Positions 8,338-16,083 of a stretch of DNA of 64,000 bases are shown piece by piece; position 1 is the first letter of the stretch, and each line of letters begins with the position of its first letter. The notes under the pieces were generated by a model. The model made no database searches. It was given only the letters and a program-made list of their open reading frames with translations, and was not told the DNA's origin. This DNA comes from JAUIIK01 sp963709995. Lineage in GTDB: Bacteria; Chloroflexota; Chloroflexia; Thermomicrobiales; CFX8. Both the position numbers and the translations under genes were made by a program. The DNA lies in assembly GCA_963709995.1 (NCBI GenBank), contig CAVPYN010000001.1:434001-498000 (forward strand), written 5' to 3'.

Positions 8338-9254
8338 CGCGTGGTGCGGGCGTCGTCGATGAGGCGCTTGAAGTAGCGTTCGGCGCTGGCGATGTGGCCG
8401 AGGATCTGGCGAATCGTCGACTCCTCGTCACCCGGTTCACGATCCAGAATCGTGTCCGGCGCGCCAGCCAGGATGCCGTCCAGTGGCCCGCTGCGTTGCC
8501 AGACCATGCCCAGAAGACGGGCGGCTTCGGTAAAGGGCTTGCCGGTCTGGACGCGCCATTTGCGAATCTGAGCGGCATGTTCCCGCTCATGCTGTGCGAA
8601 GCGCATCAGGCGGAAACGAATGTCACAATCCATGCCGGCCCAGACGGTTGGCGCTCGCATTTCCTCGTCCGTGAGATTTGCCAGGGTCGCGATCGACTCC
8701 TGGCGCGCATCATCCAGCATCGTCAGGAAGTCTCCCAGCGTTGCGTCCGGATATTCCTGCTCGGCTGAGCGTGGCATCGGGACGAACGGCTCTCCTGCCT
8801 GAAACTTCTCGATCGCCCAGATGCAGTTCTTCCGGTAGCTGTGCTCGGTATCGAGGATGTGCGAAAGCGTCGAGCGCAGGGGCCATTCCCCTTCCGGTGA
8901 CAGCGGTGAAACGTCGAGATCGTCATCGGTCAGACCTGTGAGAGCCGCGTAGAGGTCGCCGCGGGCTTCCTCGTTTGCCGACCAGTAGCGTTGAGACTGA
9001 GACTGGATCAACCCGAAGCGGTTCTGGAGGTGGTCCTCAATCTGGAGCGCATGCTCTTCAAGATGGTCGAAGCGCCGGAAGAGCATCCAGCGGATATCGG
9101 CGCCTGATGTCTCTCCTGCGCCGCCGGTCATCAGGGTTTCCAGCGTGAAGCTGGTGATCAGCGTCATATCAGCATTGCTCAGCGAGACAAGATCGCGATC
9201 GTGGGCGCGCCGTGCGTCGCGCAATTCACGGAGTATCGATTGAAGTTCGGACAT
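8334..9254 (-). CDS. DinB-superfamily protein (two helical-bundle segments)
   Basis: A 306-residue, mostly helical protein. DinB-like segments are visible twice: around WPLRSTLSHILDTEHSYRKN with FRLMRFAQHEREHAAQIRKW (about 120-240), and a terminal EESTIRQILGHIASAERYFK repeat of the same pattern (about 275-300). The His residues in LSHILDTEHS and QHEREH are the usual metal-binding places of the family, which contains thiol S-transferases and many uncharacterised hydrolase-like proteins. ATG at 9254 has AAGGA upstream; a longer reading from 9296 is less likely. It follows the DUF3037 gene on the same strand by about 40 bases and may share its transcript. Confidence 0.8.
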   Translation of the reverse strand: MSELQSILRELRDARRAHDRDLVSLSNADMTLITSFTLETLMTGGAGETSGADIRWMLFRRFDHLEEHALQIEDHLQNRFGLIQSQSQRYWSANEEARGDLYAALTGLTDDDLDVSPLSPEGEWPLRSTLSHILDTEHSYRKNCIWAIEKFQAGEPFVPMPRSAEQEYPDATLGDFLTMLDDARQESIATLANLTDEEMRAPTVWAGMDCDIRFRLMRFAQHEREHAAQIRKWRVQTGKPFTEAARLLGMVWQRSGPLDGILAGAPDTILDREPGDEESTIRQILGHIASAERYFKRLIDDARTTR

Positions 9255-9292
9255 CTGCGGTAATCCTTCACGCTGCTTGAAATGGGGGCGAA

Positions 9293-9694
9293 TCAATTGG
9301 TCTCTACATAGAGCTTGAAGAGCCGGTCAAGGGTAGCAGCCGGATCGTTGGTATGCCCTTCATGTACTGGGGAAACCTGGATCATCGTGCTGCGGGGCGC
9401 GGTTAGCCAGTGAAAGCGCTCGGCCGCTGGCAACTCGGCGATCGGGCCACCATCTGGACTCCCGTTGCAGATGCTCGTGACAGATCGAAGATGTCTCTCA
9501 ACTTCGTCTAGGTCGATCTCCGGATCGAGCGCCCGGAGCCGCTCCCGGTCAAGCTCAATGCGAGTGTGAAGCAACCGTCGTGCCGGGACGAAGAGAACGA
9601 CGCCAGCATTGACGAACTCCTCGCGCTCGACGCGCGGGACGACGCGGACAACCGCGTAGCTATACCACTCGTCGCCGGGTGACTCTGGCAGCAT
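9293..9694 (-). CDS. DUF3037 protein, partner of the HipA-like kinase
   Basis: A 133-residue protein matching DUF3037: an N-terminal YSYAVVRVVPRVEREEFVNA followed by GVVLFVPARR, then RLRALDPEIDLDEVERHL. The family has no established biochemical function. In many bacteria it sits directly after a HipA_2 kinase gene, as here, where ATG at 9694 lies 35 bases inside the kinase reading frame. The tight overlap suggests that kinase and DUF3037 protein are made together and may act as a pair. A TTG at 9724 would add ten residues. DinB follows downstream. Confidence 0.82.
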   Translation of the reverse strand: MLPESPGDEWYSYAVVRVVPRVEREEFVNAGVVLFVPARRLLHTRIELDRERLRALDPEIDLDEVERHLRSVTSICNGSPDGGPIAELPAAERFHWLTAPRSTMIQVSPVHEGHTNDPAATLDRLFKLYVETN

Positions 9695-10478
9695 GCTTCT
9701 GTGGTCCGATCCGTTGCGCCTCAACTGCTTCTGCCAGCCAGTCGCGCGGGCCGTCCAGGCGCTTTCTCAAATACTCGACGAAAGCGGAACGGTGGTGATC
9801 GATGTCGGAAAACTCCTCTGCATCTCCAAGCCAGCTATCGGGAATGTCGTCCACGGTGTAGGAAAGCACCTCGTTGGTCAGCACGGGCCTGAGCCGGGCA
9901 TCGGCATCTTCAAGATCGCCTGCAATGTGCAGGAGCACGTGATCCTTGATCTGCGGGAAGCGCGACTGGATGCGATCTCTCCAGCCAGGCCAGCTATGCT
10001 GAAAGTAGAACGTCGCCCCATGGTCGATCATCCAGATGTCGCCATTTCGGGTCAGAAGATTGACGTTGCGCGCGGTCCGGTCGACGTTCGTGATCAGTGC
10101 GTCGAACCAGACGATGTTGGCGGCAAGAGTGGGGTCAAGACCCTGATCTAATGCCGGATCGAATGGCAATGCGCCGGAGACGAACACCAGCCCGAAATTT
10201 TCACCGGTGCTCTTGCGCAGGATGTCCTGAATCTCCGGATCCGGTTCGCTGCGGCCGAAGCCGTCGGCGAGGTTGATGATTGCTGGTTCGGCGACGGGCA
10301 GATCCAAACGTTGCGCCAGAGAGGCTGCGAGAGCTTCGGCAACTAGAGCCCGCTGCCCCTGTCCCGCTCCCCTGAACTTGACGACGAATAACTCACCGCT
10401 GCCGGTTTCGACAATCGCCGGAAGCGAGCCACCTTCGCGTAGCGGCGTGGCGTATCTCACGCCTTCCAGATGTCGCAT
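9660..10478 (-). CDS. HipA-like kinase (HipA_2 family)
   Basis: The 272-residue protein has the protein-kinase-like core of HipA relatives in compact form: Lys34 in FVVKFRG (ATP lysine), Glu48 in LVAEALA, the catalytic loop ITNVDRTARNVN (Asp133, Asn138) and the metal-binding Asp152 in MIDHGATFYF. The N-terminal HipA_N domain and a HipB-type HTH partner are missing, which separates it from the classical HipBA toxin-antitoxin pair and places it in the HipA_2 group that pairs with DUF3037. Its substrate is unknown; classical HipA phosphorylates glutamyl-tRNA synthetase. It diverges from the gene at 10651, with 172 bases between that may hold both promoters. Confidence 0.82.
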   Translation of the reverse strand: MRHLEGVRYATPLREGGSLPAIVETGSGELFVVKFRGAGQGQRALVAEALAASLAQRLDLPVAEPAIINLADGFGRSEPDPEIQDILRKSTGENFGLVFVSGALPFDPALDQGLDPTLAANIVWFDALITNVDRTARNVNLLTRNGDIWMIDHGATFYFQHSWPGWRDRIQSRFPQIKDHVLLHIAGDLEDADARLRPVLTNEVLSYTVDDIPDSWLGDAEEFSDIDHHRSAFVEYLRKRLDGPRDWLAEAVEAQRIGPQKHAARVTRRRVV

Positions 10479-10650
10479 CGAGCTCCTTCGCTATCCAGCA
10501 CGACCGGCCCGTTCCCGTCACGAAGCCACTAGATCATACCGGCGACGAGAAATTGCGTCGCCCGGTGTTCCTGAAGGCTCCTGACAGGTATCCTTCAATA
10601 GACAGCCTGCAAACAGACCGTTGACTACCAGGCGGGAGCGTGCTTTCAGG

Positions 10651-11088
10651 ATGACCTACAAGGCTACTCGTGACATGGTGCGGCGAGTGATGCCGCTTAT
10701 TGACCAGCTTGCCGAGACGCGAATCGACAAAGCCCGGCTCGTCCAGTACCTGGCGGCATCGTTCGGCGTCGATCTCGGCGTGATGAAAATCGTCGCGGAT
10801 CGTGAGACGGACAACGGGCGCACGATAACCTATCGGGATACCTACAACGGCTCGGAACACGATCTCGTCTACCCGGCAGTGCTCGAACCACATATCGAAC
10901 CACTCGTCCTGGCCGAGTACAAGCGCCTTGCAGTCGAGAAGCCGCTGACCAAGATGGATAGCGGACTCTTCGACTATCTCTTCAAGGAAGAGTATTGCGA
11001 TCACTGCAAATTCTGCGGCCCCGAGTACCGGCAATTTCACAGCGAATGCTACTTCGCCGGGCACCCGATCAATTTCGAGGCCGAGTAG
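10651..11088 (+). CDS. Hypothetical protein with C-terminal Cys cluster
   Basis: Not recognised. The 145-residue frame shows ordinary high-GC codon use with G/C third positions, and no better frame exists on the other strand. The N-terminal half is helical (ATRDMVRRVMPLIDQLAETR); the middle is rich in Tyr/Asp; the last 30 residues hold four Cys and two His (YCDHCKFCGPEYRQFHSEC), which could bind a metal. The spacing C-x2-C-x2-C then a later C resembles no zinc-finger family that I can name with confidence. ATG at 10651 is preferred; TTG at 10621 is possible. It diverges from the HipA-like kinase gene. Confidence 0.5.
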   Translation: MTYKATRDMVRRVMPLIDQLAETRIDKARLVQYLAASFGVDLGVMKIVADRETDNGRTITYRDTYNGSEHDLVYPAVLEPHIEPLVLAEYKRLAVEKPLTKMDSGLFDYLFKEEYCDHCKFCGPEYRQFHSECYFAGHPINFEAE

Positions 11089-11120
11089 GCGATAAGGCGT
11101 GCCCCGGCGCCAGTCGAGAT

Positions 11121-11912
11121 CTAGACAAGCCCGGTCGATTCCAGCGCTGCTCTGGTGATATCGGCGATGATCTGCTCACCGGTGATCTGGTCCGGGACGT
11201 CGCCGGTGAAGGCGGCGATCACCATCGTCCCTGCCGGAGCCGCAATGAACCCGACATCGTTGCAAACGCCGTCGAGAGAACCAGTCTTCGATCCCCACCG
11301 GTATCCGTCGCCTGCAGGCACGTTACGGCCAATGCGGCGTCCGTTCTGCTGCTTTTCGAGAATCGAGAGCATCGCTTCACAGGAAGCTGGAGATGCCGCT
11401 GTGCCTTCGAGGATTGCGTTGATCGAGCGGGCGTAGTCGTTGGGCGTTGCCCAGTTCTCCAGTTCAGGGTTGTCCGCCGAGCGACCGGCCATCTTGCGCG
11501 CCAGGACAGATGTATGCATCCCGATGCCACCCATGACCTGATTGACCTCGGCCATTCCCGCGAGATCGATCAGATAGTTGGTTGCCGTGTTGTCGCTGAT
11601 GCTCATCATCAGGTAGAGCAGATCCGAGAGCGTAACCTGGATGCCGCCGTGGAGGTGCAGCAGGACACCGCTGCCGGGCGCTTTGTCGCCTCGATTGAGC
11701 GTGAAGGTATCATCGAGTGCCAGGTCGCCCGCTTCGATCAGATGGAAGATTCTGACCATGATCGGGATCTTCACTGTGCTCGCTGCCTGGAACTTTCCAT
11801 CGCCGTTGTGTGACCAATCAGAGCCGTCGGGTGCAAGGACTGCGATTCCGACGGATGCCTGCTCTTCCGCAGCCGCAACGCTGGCGCTGAGGTTTGACCA
11901 GTCGATAGACAT
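11121..11912 (-). CDS. Class A beta-lactamase-related serine hydrolase
   Basis: A 263-residue protein of the class A fold. The three core motifs are present: S45-T-V-K48 in AASTVKIP, S106-D-N108 in SISDNTATN and K209-T-G-S212 in WGSKTGSLDG. The omega-loop Glu166 of true class A beta-lactamases is missing: the region reads GRSADNPELENWATPND, the form common in non-lactamase serine hydrolases of environmental bacteria. Without that general base, efficient penicillin turnover is unlikely, so an esterase or peptidase role is more probable. No signal peptide is visible with the start used (ATG 11912, AAAGGA upstream), which also argues against periplasmic antibiotic resistance. Upstream in-frame codons to 11960 lack an SD. 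Confidence 0.85.
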   Translation of the reverse strand: MSIDWSNLSASVAAAEEQASVGIAVLAPDGSDWSHNGDGKFQAASTVKIPIMVRIFHLIEAGDLALDDTFTLNRGDKAPGSGVLLHLHGGIQVTLSDLLYLMMSISDNTATNYLIDLAGMAEVNQVMGGIGMHTSVLARKMAGRSADNPELENWATPNDYARSINAILEGTAASPASCEAMLSILEKQQNGRRIGRNVPAGDGYRWGSKTGSLDGVCNDVGFIAAPAGTMVIAAFTGDVPDQITGEQIIADITRAALESTGLV

Positions 11913-12070
11913 ATAGTCGATCCTTTCGATTATCGGCATTGTAGCGGGAACGCTCATCACTGGCGGACGTTAGTGTCGAGTAGGGTCTGGCTTTGACACC
12001 CGATCGAGACTCACAATAGACTGCCTCGGAGCGATTCATTTCCTTCCAACGAAAGCATAAAGGTGAACGG

Positions 12071-12973
12071 ATGATCGTCAGGCGGGACAACGGGCTCAGC
12101 GAATTGTTCGCCGGGCACCAGGAAGAGAAGCTCTGCGGCGGGTTCGCGTTCACCGAAGGGCCGGTCTGGGTTCAGGACGACAATTGTTTGTTGTTCAGCG
12201 ATATTCCGGGAAACCGCATTCACCGCTGGCGGCCCGGAATGGACACTGCCGAGATTTACCGCGAACCGAGCGGCAACGCTAACGGCCTGACGTTCGATCG
12301 GCATGGAAACATTCTCGCCTGTGAACACTCTGGCAGGAGAGTTTCGCGAGCAACGTATGAGGGCCCGGCCGAGACGGTGGTCGATGCTTACGAAGGACTC
12401 AAGCTCAACAATCCCAACGACATCGTGGTCCATAGCAACGGTTCGATCTACTTCACCAACCCCTGGCTCAGCGACGCGTTGCAAAACGTCATGGGCGATG
12501 CGAGCGCGACCAAGGAGATCGACTTCCAGGGTGTTTTCCGAATCGGCGCGGACGGGCAGCTGGCGTGTGTCGCGGATGGCTTCGACTTCCCGAACGGGCT
12601 CGCCTTCTCGCCAGACGAATCGATCCTCTACGTCAACGATTCTCGCACCGGCAAGATCCGGCAGTTCGACGTCCAGCCCGACGGGATGTTGCGGGAGGGC
12701 GATCTGCTGGTTGACATGACCGGCGCGGAGGGCGCTGGTGTCCCCGACGGGATGAAGGTCGACGAAGACGGCCGGATCTGGTCCACAGGTGTCGGCGGTG
12801 TCTGGGTGATCGAACCGTCTGGCACGCTTCTGGGGATCTTCGAGCTTGACGACGAACACGCCGCCAATCTCAACTGGGGCGGGCACGACTATTCGACGCT
12901 GTTCCTGACCGCCCAGACGAGTGTGTACCGCGTTCAAACAGCCGTACGCGGTATCGCCCCGGGATCGCGCTAG
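12071..12973 (+). CDS. SMP-30/gluconolactonase-family lactonase
   Basis: A 300-residue six-bladed beta-propeller of the SMP-30/Gnl/LRE family. The metal-site residues are in place: Glu29 in FTEGPVW, Asn175 in FPNGLAFSPDE and Asp226 in GVPDGMKVD, together with NNPNDIVVHSNGSIYFTN, a hallmark of the group. Such enzymes hydrolyse sugar lactones (for example glucono-1,5-lactone) with a divalent cation. No signal peptide is seen, so it should be cytoplasmic. ATG at 12071 follows AAGGTG. It stands alone, diverging from the serine hydrolase gene; the sugar pathway it serves is not visible nearby. Confidence 0.88.
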   Translation: MIVRRDNGLSELFAGHQEEKLCGGFAFTEGPVWVQDDNCLLFSDIPGNRIHRWRPGMDTAEIYREPSGNANGLTFDRHGNILACEHSGRRVSRATYEGPAETVVDAYEGLKLNNPNDIVVHSNGSIYFTNPWLSDALQNVMGDASATKEIDFQGVFRIGADGQLACVADGFDFPNGLAFSPDESILYVNDSRTGKIRQFDVQPDGMLREGDLLVDMTGAEGAGVPDGMKVDEDGRIWSTGVGGVWVIEPSGTLLGIFELDDEHAANLNWGGHDYSTLFLTAQTSVYRVQTAVRGIAPGSR

Positions 12974-13081
12974 CGAGATTTGGTTATGTCACTTAATCGC
13001 CGGGAAGCCGTCGAATTTCCAATCAGATCTCTCAATTCCCGTTCCGAGGTCTGCTGCCTCATTGTGTAAAGGATCCCGTTG

Positions 13082-13111
13082 ACCCCTCCCATTCTGGATG
13101 CTGGGAGGGGT
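13082..13111. terminator. Inverted repeat between convergent genes
   Basis: ACCCCTCCC (13082-13090) and GGGAGGGGT (13103-13111) form a perfect 9-bp GC-rich stem with a 12-base loop. It lies between the gluconolactonase stop and the RNHCP gene end on the opposite strand, the usual place for a bidirectional terminator. There is no U-tract on either side, so it may act as a weak intrinsic terminator or as a 3' stabilising hairpin. Confidence 0.6.
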
Positions 13112-13123
13112 TCAGGGCGAGAA

Positions 13124-13628
13124 CTATGCTGCTCCAATTCGTTTCTCGATTGCGACGGATACGGTGACGTCTGGGATGGCCAGCGGCAGCTTCATCAGCA
13201 GCAACGGGTTGTCGTCGGCGGCAACGCGGCAGTGGCGATCGATGCCGCAGCCACGGCAGCGGTGAACGACGGCCTGCTCGCCATTGCGGCGTGCAAGGAC
13301 GCCGACCGGCTCCATCAGCGAGCGGCAGTCGCTGGCCCGGTCGCCCGGCGTCTTGCGGTCGACGTGCAACGACCAGAGACAGGATCGGGCAGTGGTTGCG
13401 ATGGCGTCCGCCGGTCAACGGCATGCCGATAAAGGCCTTGCAGTTGTGGCACTTGAAGGACTCGCTTGGCTGACTGCGCCGTAAGGCGTGTGGCGTCCAT
13501 TCGGGTTCCGATGTCGGACTGGACGCGGGTTGGCTCTGAGACTTCCTCTCGAAGTGACTGTGAATGTCGTCGTATTCGTCATAAGCGTCGTAGATGTCTT
13601 GTGCGTGATGTCCACGCAGTGATCCCAT
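13124..13628 (-). pseudogene. RNHCP-domain protein gene with a one-base frameshift in the signature motif
   Basis: Two overlapping minus-strand frames together encode an RNHCP protein. The first (from ATG 13628, AGGAG upstream) gives a polar leader, FKCHNCKAFIG, then HRNHCP. The second, shifted one base, continues with SCLWSLHVDRKTPGDR, EPVGVLARRNGEQAVVHRC, RGCGIDRHCRVAADDN to a stop at 13124. Removing one base (the A opposite plus-strand T13385) joins them as HRNHCPSCLWSLHVD, exactly the family pattern. So either a fresh single-base insertion inactivated the gene, or the base is a sequencing error. RNHCP proteins are small zinc-ribbon-like proteins of unknown role with several Cys/His pairs. 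The domain call is firm; intactness is not. Confidence 0.8.
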
Positions 13629-14193
13629 ATAAGAGAGCTCCTGTGGCTACATGTTGCGGTTTACAGGGTGTATTGACAGCCGCAACGGCGGCCGCGAAGC
13701 TCAGTACGTGTCTCAAAAGATCCTCCAGTTATGTCAATGCGAGTAGCGCGCCGGGCTATGAAGACCGGCGAGAAGCGGCAACGACGATCGTTGCGACGGC
13801 TACCTGGAGGTTGGGATCAAGTTAGGGGTCGGCTGAAGATTCAGGCCCGCTATGAACATGCAACCAACAGGCAGCCGGCGCAATCGCCGGCAAGCACCCT
13901 GGCCAAAGCTGTCTGGTTGTTCATAAGGCCCCCGCTTTCTAGAGCGGTTGTAGGGAGATCACGCGATCTCCACGCCAGAGCGTAAGGCATTGCTGCGAAA
14001 AACTCAAGACACGAAACGGCGAGAAACTACTCTCGCTGCACTCCGACCGCCAGAATAACGCACCCACCCGTCCCACAGCGGTAGATCACGGTGGGCCGAT
14101 TCGATAAAGTGGGATGCTAGATCATTCTATTGCCACGTGGTAATCTGTTGTGTACACTATGTTCGCGACAAGTTGCCATGTATAGGTTTGTAG
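13629..14193. other. 565-base intergenic region without a supported gene
   Basis: No reading frame here has convincing codon use or a recognisable product. It contains the probable promoter of the HTH gene (14130-14158) and a perfect 7-bp hairpin GGAGATC-ACGC-GATCTCC at 13955-13972. A short minus-strand frame after a GGAGG near 13720 overlaps the RNHCP leader, but I could not support it. Composition becomes richer in A+T toward 14200, fitting the edge of an accessory segment. Confidence 0.5.
14130..14158 (+). promoter_or_regulatory. Sigma70-type promoter for the two-HTH gene
   Basis: TTGCCA (14130-14135, five of six to TTGACA), a 17-base spacer, and TACACT (14153-14158, four of six to TATAAT), leaving an untranslated leader of about 30 bases before the ATG at 14194. 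Confidence 0.55.
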
Positions 14194-14922
14194 ATGCATC
14201 CTGAAGATGAGTGGATCAATATCACAGAGGCCTCCCGGCGATACCGGCGCAGTCGACCTACAATCACGCGCTTGATTAAACGTGAGGGCATTGAGACTTG
14301 CCGGCGTGGCCGATCTCGGCTCGTCAACGTTGCGGATCTTGAAGCTGTCATGCCGGTTATCTCGATCTTGGAAGATCGAGGAGTCATTGGGCTGATCGAT
14401 GACGTGCTCAGAGTGCTTTACTCCTATCATCACCGGCTTGCAAGCTCACTTGCCCCTGGCATGCAACGACCGCTCAACATCGAAGAGCTGCGAAAGGGAA
14501 TGATCCATCATCATCTGATCGCCATTGCAGGGCACGCGTTTGGCGAACGAAACGAGCCGAAGAAGGAGCTACTAGAACGCATTGATTTCGTACTTCAATT
14601 GTTGTTCCGTCCGCCTATGACTGAGAACTACTCGATACCTCGACCGTTTTGGGAAACAATGTTGGGCCAGATCATTTCGCTGGCGGAGTTTCGCTCGTAC
14701 GATCCTGCCGAACTGATTTCGACGGGCCAAGCTGCTTTAAGGGTGAAAGTGGATCGTTCAACCATATACCGCTGGATGGATGAGGGGCATTTTCGCTACG
14801 TGAATGATCCCCGATTAGGCCGGACCTTTGTCGTGCTTGAAGATGTCGAAGCTCTAGTCGAGGAGTCCCGCCTCGCGGATGGCGATGGAGATCAGCAAGA
14901 TCGAGGACCACCGGATCGGTGA
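14194..14922 (+). CDS. Protein with two excisionase/MerR-like HTH domains
   Basis: The 242-residue product carries two helix-turn-helix modules of the excisionase/MerR_17 kind: one at about residues 7-50 (WINITEASRRYRRSRPTITR then RLVNVADLEAV) and one at about 175-220 (STGQAALRVKVDRSTIYRWM then FVVLEDVEAL). Between them are about 110 residues of helical sequence with HHLIAIAGHAFGERN. Two DNA-reading domains in one chain suggest binding to paired sites. Its codons are less GC-rich than the neighbours, a sign of transfer. The Fe-S nuclease gene follows 150 bases downstream after a hairpin, so this may be its regulator. The SD is weak (AGG). The target is unknown. Confidence 0.75.
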   Translation: MHPEDEWINITEASRRYRRSRPTITRLIKREGIETCRRGRSRLVNVADLEAVMPVISILEDRGVIGLIDDVLRVLYSYHHRLASSLAPGMQRPLNIEELRKGMIHHHLIAIAGHAFGERNEPKKELLERIDFVLQLLFRPPMTENYSIPRPFWETMLGQIISLAEFRSYDPAELISTGQAALRVKVDRSTIYRWMDEGHFRYVNDPRLGRTFVVLEDVEALVEESRLADGDGDQQDRGPPDR

Positions 14923-14928
14923 TCAGAA

Positions 14929-14958
14929 AAGCAGTCGATGCGCCAACACCGACTGCTT
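14929..14958 (+). terminator. Hairpin after the two-HTH gene
   Basis: AAGCAGTC (14929-14936) and GACTGCTT (14951-14958) form a perfect 8-bp stem with a 14-base loop, seven bases after the stop codon. No long U-tract follows, so termination may be partial. Confidence 0.55.
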
Positions 14959-15045
14959 CACCTACGTCCACTACAACGTTTCCAAGTTGGTCCCGCCGTG
15001 CGGATGCGTAGTCTGAGTACGCCTCTATTTTACCTCATTTTGCGG

Positions 15046-15072
15046 GGCCTCCATTCCAAGAATAAGGAGGCC
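15046..15072 (+). promoter_or_regulatory. Hairpin that pairs the ribosome binding site of the nuclease gene
   Basis: GGCCTCC (15046-15052) is the exact complement of GGAGGCC (15066-15072), which contains the SD GGAGG for the ATG at 15075. The loop is 13 bases of A/T-rich sequence. In mRNA this stem would hide the SD and lower translation until it opens (by temperature, a protein or a small RNA). The pairing is seen; the regulatory effect is inferred. Confidence 0.5.
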
Positions 15073-15074
15073 AA

Positions 15075-15905
15075 ATGGCCAATCTTCCGTCCCGCCAGCT
15101 CCAGTTATTCCCGAGTTACATTGATCGCTTCCTGCAGTGTCCCCGCTGGTACAAGCATCAGTACGAGGATCGCACCAAGGTCGATGGCGATGTCCGCCCG
15201 CTGCTCCGTGGCATTGCGCTCCACGAGGTGCTCGCCGGTGATCGTCGCTGCATTCAGCAAGGCAAGCCGTTCCGCGATGATGTCCGCGAGCTTGCAAAGC
15301 GCTCGTTGCCGTTGACGAAGTATCCCGACGCGCTCAAGCCCGCCTGGAAGGAAGACATCGACCAGGTAGTGCAGGGGATCAAGTGGGGGAGGGAACGGCT
15401 CCGGGAGATCGCCACATCCGGCGACATCCTGGCCATCGAGGAGACACTCTCCTACCGTCCCCGAATCCCCGGACCGCCGGTCATGCTGCGCGCGAGAGTT
15501 GACCTAGTGGTCAAGTACGATGATGGAACACTTGAGATCATCGATTACAAGAGTGGGCAGAGTGCGCGGGAAAACGCGATCCAGCAACTCTTGTCCCTCA
15601 TCGTAGTAGCGGCCAACTTCGGCAATCACGATCGGGTCATCACGACCACCATCCACACAGCGGTTCAGCAAGTCTCCAGCCGCGAGCTTACAAAGACCGA
15701 GTGTGAGCCAACGTGGAAGGCCATTCTCGCTTCGATCGAAGGCATTCAAGGCGATGAGCGGATACCGACTCCGTCAGCCTTATGCGGGTGGTGCCCATAC
15801 TTCGACCAGTGTCCGGCACAGGCCGCGCGGGGTTCGGTAGACGAGTTGACATCCTATCTTGAAGAACTCGCCGGGTCAGGCGAAATCGAGCATCCAGCCG
15901 CTTAG
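15075..15905 (+). CDS. Stand-alone PD-(D/E)XK nuclease with Fe-S cysteines (Cas4/RecB-like)
   Basis: A 276-residue PDDEXK_1 family nuclease. Catalytic elements: His50 in LRGIALHEVL, Asp143 in RARVDLVVK and Asp157-x-Lys159 in LEIIDYKSG. Four cysteines in the Cas4/AddB pattern frame the domain: Cys22 in FLQCPRWYKH and Cys237, Cys240, Cys246 in CGWCPYFDQCP, which in characterised relatives bind a [4Fe-4S] cluster. Such proteins cut or trim DNA ends, usually 5'-3'. There is no helicase, cas1/cas2 or CRISPR array nearby, so it is not a CRISPR Cas4 by context. Its partner may be the two-HTH protein just upstream. The SD AAGGAGG is very strong but lies in a hairpin. A terminator-like repeat follows. 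Confidence 0.85.
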   Translation: MANLPSRQLQLFPSYIDRFLQCPRWYKHQYEDRTKVDGDVRPLLRGIALHEVLAGDRRCIQQGKPFRDDVRELAKRSLPLTKYPDALKPAWKEDIDQVVQGIKWGRERLREIATSGDILAIEETLSYRPRIPGPPVMLRARVDLVVKYDDGTLEIIDYKSGQSARENAIQQLLSLIVVAANFGNHDRVITTTIHTAVQQVSSRELTKTECEPTWKAILASIEGIQGDERIPTPSALCGWCPYFDQCPAQAARGSVDELTSYLEELAGSGEIEHPAA

Positions 15906-15921
15906 GCGAGTTCCAACACCG

Positions 15922-15959
15922 GCATCGCCCACTACTCAAGTAGGGATTGGGGGCGATGC
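15922..15959 (+). terminator. Inverted repeat after the nuclease gene
   Basis: GCATCGCCC (15922-15930) pairs perfectly with GGGCGATGC (15951-15959); the loop holds a nested CTACT-CA-AGTAG stem. It begins 17 bases after the nuclease stop and probably ends its transcript. No U-run follows. Confidence 0.6.
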
Positions 15960-16083
15960 TGGTCACTCGAAAGGTAGCGTCGACGTCAGCCGGTTCAATC
16001 CACGACGCACAGCAACGAAGGCATGTAGCGCCATTGGGGTGTCTATTCACATATGGTGACCCATCGAGCGGTATCCTTTGAGC

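Noticed and set aside
12011..12937. 308-codon minus-strand frame
   Set aside because: Antisense shadow of the gluconolactonase gene, which has clear catalytic motifs.
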